Positions 33,777 to 45,795 of a DNA stretch of 64,000 nt are shown in pieces. A program made the translations under genes and the position numbers. This DNA is from Pyrus communis (Eukaryota > Streptophyta > Magnoliopsida > Rosales > Rosaceae): contig NC_084810.1 in NCBI RefSeq assembly GCF_963583255.1, positions 3,627,751-3,691,750 of the forward strand. The letters run 5' to 3'. The first letter of the stretch is position 1. Every line of letters starts with the position of its first letter. The notes below the pieces were generated by a model. The model was not told where the DNA came from, made no database searches, and was given only the letters and a program-made list of their open reading frames with translations.

Positions 33777-34363
33777 TATAATATATATTGGTGCTGCATT
33801 GTGCAGAATGTGTGTACGAAAATGATGGTACCAAAGGGTTGGATTTAATTCAACCTTGTATCTTTTGATTGAACTACAACTTTTGGTTAAAATACATGAT
33901 GCTTACTCAAATTGTATGAGCAGAATTAAAAGATATAAATAATCAATATTTATTTTCTCAAAATTCTAAATAGAAAACATGTCTTTTGAGTTAACACTAT
34001 TAAGAAGGGTTGTATATCTTCAACTAAAATGAAAGGACTCGATGAACGGGTGCTTTAATGCCTATAAATACCTACTATGGCATAATATTTCACACACAAT
34101 TTTCATAAATTTATTTCTACATTCCTTGCTCTATTTTCTCTCCATCGCATTCATACAATTTCTTTCTAGTTATTTCTAAGGGAATACATTCGGTTTTGCT
34201 AATCGAATATTCCATACTTTGTTGTATCCTAGAAGTGACTTGCCAAGAACCCTTTAGCAAACTCATTCGAGTAAGGGCAAATAACACTTTAAGGAAACAA
34301 TTCAAGTCGTACCTCAAAGTCATCATTCGGATTATTCTCTATATTTCTATACTTACTCTAACA
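33633..34363 (+). repeat. 5' LTR of copia element 1
   Basis: 731 bp with TG...CA ends. Contains a TA microsatellite near 33742-33772 and a TATA box, TATAAATA, at 34063-34070, which probably positions the retroelement transcript start about 30 bp downstream. Confidence 0.92.
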
Positions 34364-34406
34364 ATCTTAAAGTGTTATTTTCATCAAGGAGAACCAGTCT
34401 GATAAC

Positions 34407-35102
34407 ATGGCTTTGAAGATTGTCAATCAAGATGTCTACAAGCTAGACATATTTGATAGATCAAACTTTACCCGATGGAAGGATAAGATGTGTTTCATGC
34501 ATATTGTTCTAAATGTCATTTATGTGTTGGACCTGAAATGGGAGCCTATTTGTGAACCAAGTGACAAAGACTCAGACAAAATAGTTGCCGATCGAAAGAA
34601 GCGTGAAGAAGATGAATTGGTATGTCGGGGACACATCTTAGACACATTATCTGATCGCTTATATGACCTGTACGCACACATTCAATCTCCAAAGGAAATA
34701 TGGGAAGCACTCGCAATGGAGAAAATGGGTACCGATAAATTTTTAATGTTCAAATATTATGATTTCATTATGTTTGATAACAAACTCATCTTAGACCAAG
34801 TTCATGAATTATTGGTCTTGATCTCAAAGTTTTGTGAACTTAAAATAGTTATTCCGGATCCTATGATAGTTGGGGCTATCATGACAAAATTACCCCAAAC
34901 ATGGAATAATTATAGAAAGAAACTTCTACATATGGTGGAAGATATTAGTTTGGAGGATTTGCAAAAGGATATTCAAATTGAAGAAGAAACTCGAAATTGT
35001 GATAAGAATTTTGTAAATCAAGATTTATCAAAAGTTCACATTGTCAAAGGAAACAAATACAAAAAGAACTTCAAAGTCAAAATTGACAAAGGAAAGTTTT
35101 AA
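34407..35102 (+). pseudogene. copia 1 gag (UBN2-type), truncated before the zinc knuckle
   Basis: 231-codon frame with the copia gag pattern: LDIFDRSNFTRWKDKM near the start, then SPKEIWEALAMEK and KLPQTWNNYRKKL. The frame stops just before the nucleocapsid zinc knuckle; only a partial C-Y-H-C remnant follows at about 35140. In a functional element gag and pol usually form one ORF, so the stop is damage. Confidence 0.85.
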
Positions 35103-35214
35103 AAGACCAATTCCAACAATAATCAAAAGAATGCAAATAGCGTCTGCTACCATTGTAGAAAGAATATGCCAATAAGTAAGTGAGGAATATGCCAATAAGA
35201 CCAATAACGCAAAT

Positions 35215-38160
35215 ATGGTGGAAAACTCTGGAATTGATAACATTGTTGCAATGGTATCAATGATGCATATTGGCATGATTACCGAACTGAATATGGCAGC
35301 GGCAATAAAATCCTCTGATTGGTGGTTCGACTTAGGAGCTACTATACATGTGTGCAATAACAAGGCACAATTCATGACATATGAAGCATCAATGAACAAT
35401 CAAGAGGTTTTAACGGGGAATCATAATTCCGCCAAAGTTCTAGGAAAAGGAACCGTTGAACTTCAGTTTACTTCTGGGAAGAAATTGACTTTGCTTAATG
35501 TATTGCATGTTCCAGAAATTAGAAAAAATCTTGTGTTTACAAATTTATTATGTAATAACGGTATAAAGACTGTTCTAGAGTCCGACAAGTTGATAATGTC
35601 GAAAAATGGAATGTTTGTTGGGAATGGGTATTCTTGTGATGGGATGTTCAAACTAAGTATTAATAATAATGTGAATTCTTCTGCTTATATTGTTGAATAT
35701 TCCTCTCATTTATGGCATTTGCGTTTAACGTATATAAATTTTAGATCTTTAAAATACATGCGCACACTTGGTTTAATTGCTTGCAATGATGATTATAATG
35801 ATAAATGCGAGACATGTATTCAAGCGAAAATGACTAAGAAACTTTTTCCAACTGCTGAAAGAAATACAAATTTATTAGACTTAATACATTCTGACATATG
35901 TGAATTTAATGGTGTTTTAACAAGAGGAGGAAAAAGATATTTTATCACATTTATAGATGATTGTTCTAAGTTCACTTATGTTTATTTATTGTCTAATAAA
36001 GATGAAGCCTTTGAGTGTTTTAAGCGCTATAAAGCTGAAGTTGAAAACCAAAAAAGAAGGAAAATTAAATGTCTTCGTAGTGATAAAGGTGGTGAATATT
36101 TTTCACATGAACTTGATATTTTTTGTGAAGAGCATGGTGTTATACATCAAAGAACTACACCCTATACACCACAACAAAATGGTTTGGCAAAAAGAAAAAA
36201 TAGGACACTCACTGAAATGATTAATGCTAATACTCCAAAATAATTATGGGGTGAAACATTGTTTACTACATGACATATACACAATAGAATTACATCTACG
36301 AATACACATGTGTCACCATATGAAATTTGGAAAGGAAGAAAACCAAATTTGTCATATTTGAGAGTATGAGATTGTGTAGCCTTTTACAAGGCACTGGATC
36401 CTAAGAGATCCAAGTTGGGTCCAAGAGGAATTAAAAGCATATTTGTAGGATATGCAGAAAATTCAAAGGCATATAGGTTGCTTAATTTAGACTCAAATAC
36501 AATAGTTGAGTCTAAAGATGTCGAATTTATAGAAAATAAATTCTATAACGACTATTCAATGTCTGGAAAAGAGAATGATCAAACACTTTTCTCTAATCCG
36601 GCTAGTAGTCATTCTCAAGGTGAGAAAAGAAAACAGTCTGAAACTGTTAATGAACCAAGGAAAAGCCAAAGAGTAAGAAAAGAAAAGACTCTAGGCTCTG
36701 ATTTTATTTCATCTCAATTTATTGTATTTTTAGTCGAAGGAAATAGAACAAAGGTTCTTAAAAAAAATACCCATATTGTTGAATGTTAAGGATGATCCTA
36801 AAAGTCTAAGCAAAGCAATGACTTCAAGAGATGCAGCCTTTTGGAAAACGGCTATAGATGATGAATTTGAATCATTGATATCTAATCAGACATGGGTTTT
36901 AGTAGACTTGCCTCAACGATCAAAAGCAATAGGTTGTAAGTGGGTATTTAGAAGAAAATACAATACAGACGGGTCTATTCAGGCATTTAAAGCCAGGCTG
37001 GTTGCCAAATGTTTTAAACAAAAAAAAAGGAATAGACTATTTCGATACATATGCACCAGTAACTAGGCTCATATCAATTAGAATATTGTTTGCATTGGAA
37101 TCTTTATATAATTTGCATGTGCATCAAATGGATGTGAAAATAGCTTTTTTAAATGGTGATTTATACGAAGAAGTCTATATGGAACAACCAGAAGAGTTTG
37201 TTCTCCCTAGGAATGAAAAGAAGGTTTGTAAATTAGTAAAGTCATTATATGGATTGAAGCAAGCACCAAAACAATGGCATGAAAAGTTTGATTTTGTCAT
37301 TTTATCATATGGATTTAGACATAACAGTGCTGATAAATGTAAATACTCTAAATTCACAAATGATTATGGTGTTGTTATATGTTTATATGTCGACGACTTG
37401 CTAATTTTTGGTACAAACATGAAAGGTGTATCTGAAACTAAAGAGTATTTAAATTCAAAATTTAAGATGAAGGACTTGAATGAAGTAGATACTATCTTGG
37501 GAATTAAAGTAAGGAAGCATAGTAGGGGTTACGCTTTGTGTCAGTTACATTATGACCCTAGTGAAACTTTTCTTAATAATTTTGGTAGGTCCGTTGCACA
37601 GCTTGAGTATGCTAATGTAATTGAAAGTTTAACGTATACCATGCATTGTACCAGGCCAGATATTGCATTTGCAGTAAGCAAACTTTCTAGATACACTAGT
37701 CATCTAGGTACTGCTCATTGGAAAGTAATAAATAGAATTTTGGTTATCTTACAAGAACTATTAACTTGAGTTTAACTTACTCGAGTTTCCAACATTACTT
37801 GAAGGATATTCAGATGCAAGTTGGATAACAAGTGCTAATGATAATAAGTCTACATCAGGGTGGATTTTTACAATTGCCGGAGGAGCAATATCTTGGGCTT
37901 CGAAGAATCAAACATGTATAGCACATTCAACTATGGAATCTGAATTTATAGCATTAGCGACAACAGATAAAGGAGCGGAATGGATTAGAAATTTATTATT
38001 GGAAATAGAGTTGTGGCCACAACCAATGCCATCCATTTCTGTATACTATGATAGTGAGGCTATTTTGTCTAGAGCATACAATAAGGTATACAATGGAAAG
38101 TCTAGACATATTAGCTTGAGACATGAATATTTCAAGCAATTAATAACTGGGAGTTATTAA
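35215..38160 (+). pseudogene. copia 1 pol remnant: protease, integrase, reverse transcriptase, RNase H
   Basis: Protease is seen at WWFDLGATIHVCN; the GAG-pre-integrase at LWHLRLTYINFRSL with CETCIQAKM; the integrase core with HSDICEF and LRSDKGGEY. The third catalytic position reads Lys (NGLAKRKNRT) where the family has Glu. Frame 35215-36243 ends in a stop; further stops follow before 36415. Reverse transcriptase is shifted between frames near 36776 and 37020 but keeps QMDVKIAFLNGDLYEE and the YVDD box. RNase H ([19 protein letters not shown], then [11 protein letters not shown]) is in another frame after about 37769. Multiple lesions, nonfunctional. Confidence 0.9.
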
Positions 38161-38844
38161 TATTACTTATGTTAATTCAAGTAATAACTTGGCGGATCTA
38201 TTAACGAAAGCACTTTCAAGAGCTTTGGTAGTTAGTGCATCTAGTGGAATGGGGTTAAAACCCTTTACTGAAAAGTAGCCACCAATAATGGTAACCCGAC
38301 TTTGTCTAGAACATCACTAGTTTAAAAGTTTAATGGGTAATAACAAATTATTGTTAAGTGGTTGTGAAAGCATTGAAAATTAATATATAGCTCATTCCAG
38401 GATGATCAGTGCAAGACTGCTACGTTTAGGAGGATGAGTTTTATCTCTTAATGAAGTTATTTGTAGTTATGTCTATAGTAGTAAGGACATGGGAAGGAAC
38501 CTCACCTATATGAACATAAGAAGTGATGCTGCTTCTACCAAGAGTTGGGTTTCATGAAACCAGGATGAAGCACAAGGCCATAATAGTGCTTAATTAGTTC
38601 AAAAATTTCTTTAAGGAAATAAGATATAGTCATGTGTGTAGTTGTTCCGATTTTAACATAAGAATAGGTGGTTTAAACTTAGGTCACCATCGCATTCGTT
38701 ATAACTTTGAATTACTTACACTAATTAAAGGTTTAATTCGAAAGACACTTTTATTGTATGCATGATTATATCGGTATGCTTGTGATTAATTATAAAGAGA
38801 GAATTATTGTAATACTATTTTATATTCTTGAAATAGGGAAGGAT

Positions 38845-38948
38845 TGTTGAATATTTCAAGAATATATTCATATATTTATTGGCTGAAAAGTTGGGTATTT
38901 GCCCAATCATTGCTTCTCTTCGAGTGAAGCATTGTAGCATATGACATA

Positions 38949-38993
<45 letters not shown>

Positions 38994-39597
38994 GTTATAT
39001 ATGTATATATATGAATATAATATATATTGGTGCTGCATTGTGCAGAATGTGTGTATGAAAATTATGGTACCAAAAGGTTGGATTTAATTCAACCTTGTAT
39101 CTTTTGGTTGAACTACAATTTTTGGTTAAAAAACATAATACTTACTCAAATTGTATGAGTAGAATTAAAAGATATAAATAATCAATATTTATTTTCTAAA
39201 AATTAGAAAACATATCTTTTGGGTCAACACTATTAAGAAGAGTTGTATATCTTTAACTAAAATGAAAGGACTTGATGAACGAGTGCTTTAATGCCTATAA
39301 ATACCTATTGTGGTATAATGTTTCACACACAATTTTCAAAAATTTGTTTCTACATTCCTTACTCTCTTTTCTCTCCATCACATTCATACAATTTATTTCT
39401 AGTTATTTCTAAGGGAATACAATTCGGTTTTACTAACCGAATATTCCATACTTTGTTGTATCCTAGAAGTGACTTGCCAAAAACCCTTTAGCAAACTCAT
39501 TTGAGTGGGGATAAATAACACTTTAAGGAAACGATTCAAGTCGTACCTCAAATTCATTATTTAGATTATTCTTTATATTTCTATATTTACTCTAACA
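38845..39597 (+). repeat. 3' LTR of copia element 1
   Basis: 753 bp, longer than the 5' LTR mainly because of a longer TA array (about 38949-38993). Otherwise collinear with scattered substitutions. Confidence 0.92.
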
Positions 39598-41000
39598 AGA
39601 ATTCATACTCTCAGAGTGGGACGGGAAATGAGATACTAGTTGGGTGAATTCCAAATTTTCTCCTTCAACTATTTAAAGGTCACTTCTAAACCCTAAAGTT
39701 GGAGTTTGATTAATTACAATTTTCAATTTTTTTATGTGGAATACTACTTGGGTAGAGTTGTTCATTAAATATAAGAGAGTATAATATTACAAAATGGGGA
39801 GTAATATTCATATTACCCAACGACCAAAAACAAAAAAAAAAAAAAATTCTAAAGGGAACCAAACCAACCTAGGCTAAAAGAATGATGGGCTCATATTTGT
39901 CCTAATCTAACATTGGCCCAATAAGTTTAGATACTTTTCATACATTTATATTTTGTCCTTCTCAATATGTTTGTCAAAATTGCTATACATTTGCTAGTTA
40001 CTAATCAAAACTATAGGGAGAAAATCTAGAAGTTCCCCAACTTCTCATTTTCCTGTTGTTTCTCAACACCCAAATAGAGTTGAGAGTCACAATAATTCTC
40101 GATATAGACCCATTTTTATCATCTATTTTTCCCTTTTTCAAACATTTTTAACTCTCAAAACGAGCAAACAAAGGGAGATTTCAAGTTTTTCCTTAGTTGT
40201 TGCTTAGTATAGTGATTTCTCATATAGGAGAGATTTATCCCAAGGACTTTAGAGGGCAAACAAGTTAAGGCGGCTACAATCCCACTACGTATTGAGTTGG
40301 CTTTTGTTTCCAACTATACTATTTTTTTTATTTTTCATAACTATTTTATGAACGCTTGCATATCATGCTATAACTTTTACTTAGAAAAATACAAAAAGTT
40401 GTATACATTTTTATTGTTGTGATTTATGAATTTTATGGATCAAACTATGTTATGATAATATACATACTTTATCTGCTCATCATGTATGTTCGCACGGTAT
40501 CTATAGTACACAATAACTATAATACTATCCAGGGCCAGGACCAACTTCATGTGTATGTTTACATGCATTGTTACGTTCACAATTGATTTATTGTAGGTGT
40601 CAGCCTGTATTAGTTTTACATTAGGCAACTAGGACTCGCACGTGACACGGTCTTATTTTTGCTCACTCACATTTTCTATTGTCCAGGATTTAGTAATTGT
40701 ACTGTGGTGGAGACAATGATTTATGAGACTCACTAAATTCAATTCCGATAATATAGAAAATTAATTTCCGTTATTTTCTATAAATATCCCTCCTTTTCAG
40801 GCTTTTTCAGGATTAGAATATTCTTTTTGATGCAATGTTATCTATGCTCTGACATGCATTTTAATAAGGATTCATCCCCCAACGCACTCTTCTTTTCATT
40901 TCAATTTTAATTTTCGTACATTTACGCATCACCTTCATCTTATGACTTCGTCTCAATTGAAGTATCGGCCAGCCTACCTTGATTTCGGTATCCATGTAGA
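39598..41000. other. Gene-free interval
   Basis: AT-rich sequence downstream of copia 1. No ORF with a recognisable domain, no clear transposon ends. The short ORF at 40440-40628 looks incidental. Confidence 0.45.
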
Positions 41001-42759
41001 TATTCCGGCTAGGGTGTGTCACTAATCAACATTACGAGGAGAAAATCCAAAATTTCTTCAATTTTTCATCTTTCTGTGTCTTCTAGTTGTTTTCAGCAAA
41101 CCATATAGAGACGGGCACAACAAATCTAGATCTAGAGCAATATCAGGTATTTTTCGTTTCTAATATCTTCTCTATTATCCTATGATTCTTTATATAAATT
41201 GTACTCTCTGATGAGGAATCGAAGTAAAATAGGCCTTGAAGTTTGTTATGTTCTAGATCTAACTTTGTCTTTTGTTTGTTTTAGTTTATGCTCTCTCTAG
41301 AGTGATTTCATGTATTGATCCTTATTGAATATATAAACCAGCCCAAGCAGCTAGATTGTTATTTTGCCCCAAATGACAAAATTCAGTTTCAAATTGAATC
41401 CGACCTAGTCTAGCTAATTTAGTTTTCAACATTTCTTTTGGAAATAAATTATAGATATTTTCGTTATAAAATTAGATCTGTAACCATATCATGTATTTTC
41501 CCCTATTTAAATATCAATTTATGATATGGTATTTTCCCCATTTAAATATCAATTTATGATATGGTATTTTCCCCAATTTAAATATCAATTTATCATATAA
41601 TTCTTTATTCTATTATATATTCTCTAATGAGGAACGTAAGTGGAATGGCCTAAAGTGTTTTTATATTCCAGATCTATCTTTATCTTTTGTTTGTTTTACT
41701 TTATGTTATCTCAAGAGCAATATCATATATTTTTCGTTTTTGAATATCTTTGATGGGGAACTGAGAGCAGTCTACAACATGCAAACCAACTCGGGCTAAC
41801 TTTTCCCAAATGAAGAAAGCCAGCTTCTACTGTGATTCAAATGTAGGCTAAAATATTGATACAAAATGTAGGGCTAAAATAGTCAAAGGCTAAAAGTTGG
41901 AACCCACAAGAGAATAACCCTTTCCTCTCCCATTAGATTTGTCTTTGAACCTTTATTTGTTTAAATTTATGTTTTCTCTATACAATCTCCATGTTCTACA
42001 AATTTAGTCATACCTTACATCATTCTTTGTTCGGATACCTGCAGAAACCAAGGGTATGTTTGGGGGAAGAAATTTCAAATTGCAAGGGATTTAGGTATAT
42101 AATAAAATAGATCATATAGAGTTTGGTAGGAGGGATTAGAAATACATTACATGAGCATTATAATAGGCATGTGAGAGGATTTTGCAAATGATTCCTTCAA
42201 GTAGTCATTTGGTGCATTTTCTAGGGATTAGAAATATCCTCAACCATACTTTTACCAATCCCTTCTTACATATATGTTTCTAACACTCATGTGTTGCATT
42301 TTTTTACTCATGTCATCTAACCTTTTGTGATCCAGTTTGTCTTCATTTTGCCTAAACATGCATTGAAGATGAATTTTCCTTCAAAGTCTCTCACCCAAAC
42401 ATAAGGGCGATCCCAAGTCAACAAGGCTACTCGCTTTGTGACAGTCGTAGGACAAACATCTATTGTACGCAGTCTTACCCTTATTTTACAAAGAAGATAT
42501 TTCCACGATTCTTTCACCCAAACATAACTTAAAAGAAAAACAAAGTGCCAAATCGTATACGTATAATATCTTTTGTTCATTAGAAGCCCAAACGCAATGA
42601 AGATGATTTTTTTTCACTTGTAATTGACCACAATCAGTTAGGTTTTCGAAGAGGAAAAAGACTCCAAAAAGGTATTTTACTTGAAGGAATGGGAAAGTTT
42701 TCCTGCGTTTTAAGTGTAGAAACATGTTCTTTTTTTTCAGGAAGCGTATCTTTCTATAA
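41001..42759 (+). other. F-box gene C leader: noncoding exon, leader intron of about 1.6 kb, 19-nt UTR piece
   Basis: A predicted noncoding exon ends at 41146 (GATCTAGAGCAATATCAG before GTATTTTTCG). The acceptor TTTTTTTTCAG ends at 42740, 19 nt before the ATG. Sequence around 41130-41270 matches, in reverse orientation, the upstream region of gene B near 30000-30230. The word CTTTTGTTTGTTTTA recurs at about 41268, about 41690 and in gene B's leader intron. Three 35-bp repeats occur at 41494-41600. Confidence 0.55.
41494..41600. repeat. Three tandem units of about 35 bp
   Basis: Units start at about 41494, 41530 and 41565, each reading TATTTTCCCC then ATTTAAATATCAATTTAT. Located in the predicted leader intron of F-box gene C. 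Confidence 0.85.
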
Positions 42760-45572
42760 ATGGGTTCGAACTCAAAGTTAAAGTATGCCAATGCATGCAA
42801 CAAAGATAGAATCAGTGCATTACCAGATGAAATTATCTGCGACATTCTTTCCACCCTGTCAACTAAAGAAGCTGTAAGGACCAGTATTATATCACCCAGA
42901 TGGAGGAATGTGTGGGCTCATGTTCCCACTCTAGACCTTTGTGATAAGCATTATCAACGAGAATTTAACCCAGTTGGTTTTTCTGAGTTTGTCGATCGTG
43001 CACTCTGCATTCATAGCCCGTTCAACAATCATGAATTCCGTCTCTCTAGTGCTTTTGCAGAGTTTGTGGATCGTGCACTCTCCATTCGTGGCTCGTCCAA
43101 AATTCACAGACTCCGTCTTTGTTGCTCTGGGGTGAAGAATTATCCTCTTATTGATGCTTGGATAAGGACTGCCATTAGGCTTAATGTTGTTGAACTCGAA
43201 CTTGTTCTGTATTCTTTTGGCCGCCCTTTTGAGTTGGCTAGAAATCTTTTCACGTGCAAAACGCTGGTCGTTTTGAAGCTTTTGCTGGAATCAAATATTA
43301 CCTTCACTCCTACCTCAGATTGTTTCCCAAGTCTTAAGTTCTTCCATGCTAAAGTCTATGATCCTGATGCTGACTCAATGGAGAAGCTCTTTTCTTCTTG
43401 CCCTGCACTTGAAGAATTGATCATAGGAGGAGATATTGTAGCTAGTAAAGTTTTGAATTTTAATATAGAGGCACCTGAACTAAACAGACTGAAAATATTC
43501 TTGGCGGAAGACGACTTTTGGGAAGGATCCGAGTCAAATATCTTTTTCAATGTTAATGCTCCAAATCTTGAAAAGTTTGATCTCGAGGCTGATTTTGTAG
43601 CAAACTATATTTTGAATGCAAATTCACTCAGCGAAGCCAAGATTGATCTCGAATATGTGCACACGTCTGGGTACATTGACTATGAACTTGGTTGTGTTGA
43701 TCGTCTGGAAAGGCTTTTTGCAGGACTTCTCAATGTGAAATATCTGTCACTTTCAGCTCCACTTTTCGGGGTAAGTTTTCTGTAACTTAAACTCGGTTCC
43801 TTGTCGCTCGTTTGATAATCATTTAAATTGTGTTTGAGTTTTCATTTTTTACGGCGGAGAAAATATATTAGAGAAATGAGGAATGAAGATAGATGAAGGG
43901 AGGCAGGGAGACGGAAGAGGGAGAAATGAAGGAGAATAACGGAAAACAAAACCGAGAAACTAAAAACAACTTAAAAGTGTTTGCAGTTGCCACTCAGTAC
44001 TACAGTCTGATGATATTCTTCTTTACTTGTGAGTGAGAGGTTTTAGGTTCAAATCTCGTGGATGGCGAATTCGATACCAAATTAGGTTGGCTATTGTGTG
44101 GCTTAGCCGAACTTCCCCCTCCCCTTAGTGTAAAATATATCGCTGTACTAAAAACAAAGTGTTTGCAGTTTTGATTTTTAGTTTAGCTTAAATGTTAGAA
44201 TGGTCCATGTGTTTTAGTCATTGAGTCAATTTGGTCTTTGTGTTTTCAATTTGACCAATTTGGTCCTTGTGCTTATCTCTGTAAGGCAATTAAGGACATT
44301 TCCTTCTAATTTTTGTAAAAAAAGATTAAAAATTATTATAAACTTATTTATTTGATTTAAAATATTTAAAAGTGAAACAAAACAAAAAATTAAAAGAAAA
44401 AAAATACTCTCATCCCAACTCTCCGACCTCCTCCCTAACATTACCCCCTCTCTTTTTTTACATCACAACCTTAATCATTTTTCAGATTAGAAATTTTATC
44501 TCTTATATGTGTTATTTCTCATTGATTTACATTTTTCTATAAAGAGAAAGGGTAATTATATCTCTTATAATTTTTCTTATGAATCTTTTAACAAAGATTG
44601 AATAAAATGTCTTTAATTAGATAACAGAGACAAACACGATGACTAAATTAGCCAAATCGAAAACACAAGGACTAAATTAGTCATATGGCTATAACATATA
44701 GACCATTTTGACATTTAAAGCTTTTAGTTTTCATTTATGTGTTATCATGTACAAATTCCTTTTACATTCCTTCTGTAATCCTTCCAACACGATTCTTCAT
44801 TCCTCATAGATCTTCCACATATTTTTCCCTATCTATAGTGAAAAATAAAAATTAGATGAAAATGATTACCGAACGGGTTCTTCGTACCTAGTGTTTCTAT
44901 GATGCTGAAATTTATCGGTGGAATTAGTTATATATAATATATATGCACTGGTGAGGAAGTATTTGAGTTTTCATGAATCTTGGAGTGACATTTAATACTT
45001 TATGATTGTGGAGGATCCTGAATGTCACACTGAAGATGGTTTTCATCTGCCTGAACTGAATCGTTTGAACCATTTGGAGCTACTTCTTTTTACTTGCTGC
45101 AATTGGAAATCACTCATAGATTTGCTCAAGATATCGCCCCATCTGGAACATCTTGATGTTTATAATGTAAGTATTTGTGGATCTACTTTTCACTCTAAAA
45201 TCTAAATGCATATGGTAAATAGGGGAGTAGATTTCAGAGACCTTAATTTCACTTTTGTTTTTGAACTATCTTCAGAACAAGGAATGTACGTTGGAAAATT
45301 ATCGTGATCTCTTGGTATGTGAATGGGTTCCACCTGAGTTTGTGCCTATTTGTTTGTTGTCGCACCTCAAGACTATTTGCCTTCGAGGAATCCAGGGCCG
45401 GCCTGATGAGACAGAAGTGACAAAGTACTTGTTGAAGCATGGCGAAGTCCTGAATAAGGTCACGATTTATACGTGCGACTTCCGCGTAGAAGACAAGGTG
45501 AAACTATGCCAGGAAATTTCAATGTTTTCAAAGGGTTCGACGACTTGTCAAATTGAATTCCTGGAGAAATGA
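42760..45572 (+). CDS. F-box/LRR/FBD protein, gene C
   Basis: Coding exons 42760-43770, 45014-45166 and 45276-45572, all phase 0, for 486 residues. F-box at about residues 15-52 (DRISALPDEIICDILSTLST). An internal 25-codon tandem duplication follows (FSEFVDRALCIH then FAEFVDRALSIRGSS). Leucine-rich segments (FTCKTLVVLKLLLESN, SCPALEELIIGG, APELNRLKIFL, LNRLNHLELLLFTC) and an FBD-type C terminus ending FSKGSTTCQIEFLEK complete it. Probable SCF E3 adaptor, target unknown. The first coding intron is 1.24 kb against about 120 bp in gene B because a SINE and a MITE inserted there. The exon-2 acceptor (GATTGTGGAG) has a poor pyrimidine tract, so splicing may be inefficient. A copia element begins 223 bp past the stop. 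Confidence 0.9.
43989..44155 (+). mobile_element. tRNA-like SINE, copy 3 of 3, with perfect 15-bp target duplication
   Basis: The element starts GCCACTCAGTACTACAG, has TTTTAGGTTCAAATCTCG as box B region and ends in an A-rich AAAAAC tail. The direct repeat AAAGTGTTTGCAGTT is found at 43974-43988 and 44156-44170. This copy fixes the family's ends. Inside the first coding intron of F-box gene C. Confidence 0.85.
44185..44721. mobile_element. MITE (Mutator-like, perfect 9-bp target duplication)
   Basis: Inverted termini: AGCTTAAATGTTAGAATGG on the left and, reversed, AGCTTTAAATGTCAAAATGG near the right end, each followed by related GGTCCTTGTG/AGTCCTTGTG sequence. Flanked by TTTTAGTTT at 44176-44184 and 44722-44730. 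537 bp, no transposase. In the first coding intron of F-box gene C, 14 bp after the SINE duplication. Confidence 0.85.
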
Positions 45573-45795
45573 TATCTAGGTTCTATATGGATTCCCTTTT
45601 TAAGCGTGTCCGTTTGACTTTGTTTTGCTGCAAAACATGAATTTATCTGTACTTATTTTTAATTTTCTTCTCTGTTTAGCTTCTTTAACATTTGGAGGAC
45701 TAATATAGTGGGGAGATATTTGGCTTTAACTTTGAACAACATATCTTCAACATGCATGCATTCACCATATCAAACGTATGGTGGAGAGTATTTGC

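Larger units (their letters stand above)
33633..39597 (+). mobile_element. Ty1/copia LTR retrotransposon 1, decayed
   Basis: LTRs 33633-34363 and 38845-39597 start TGTTGAATATTTC and end TCTAACA. Flanks are GGAAT and AGAAT, a 5-bp duplication with one change. The LTRs differ by many substitutions and in the length of an internal TA array, so insertion is not recent. The order gag, protease, integrase, reverse transcriptase, RNase H identifies copia. Several stops and frameshifts make it nonautonomous. It lies between the head-to-head F-box genes B and C. A purine tract AAATAGGGAAGG precedes the 3' LTR. No canonical initiator-tRNA primer site follows the 5' LTR. Confidence 0.93.

Noticed and set aside
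35028..35399. 123-codon minus-strand ORF
   Set aside because: Shadow of the copia 1 gag-protease junction.
42317..42854. Two minus-strand ORFs opposite F-box gene C start
   Set aside because: Overlap the leader intron and first exon of gene C in antisense; no domain.
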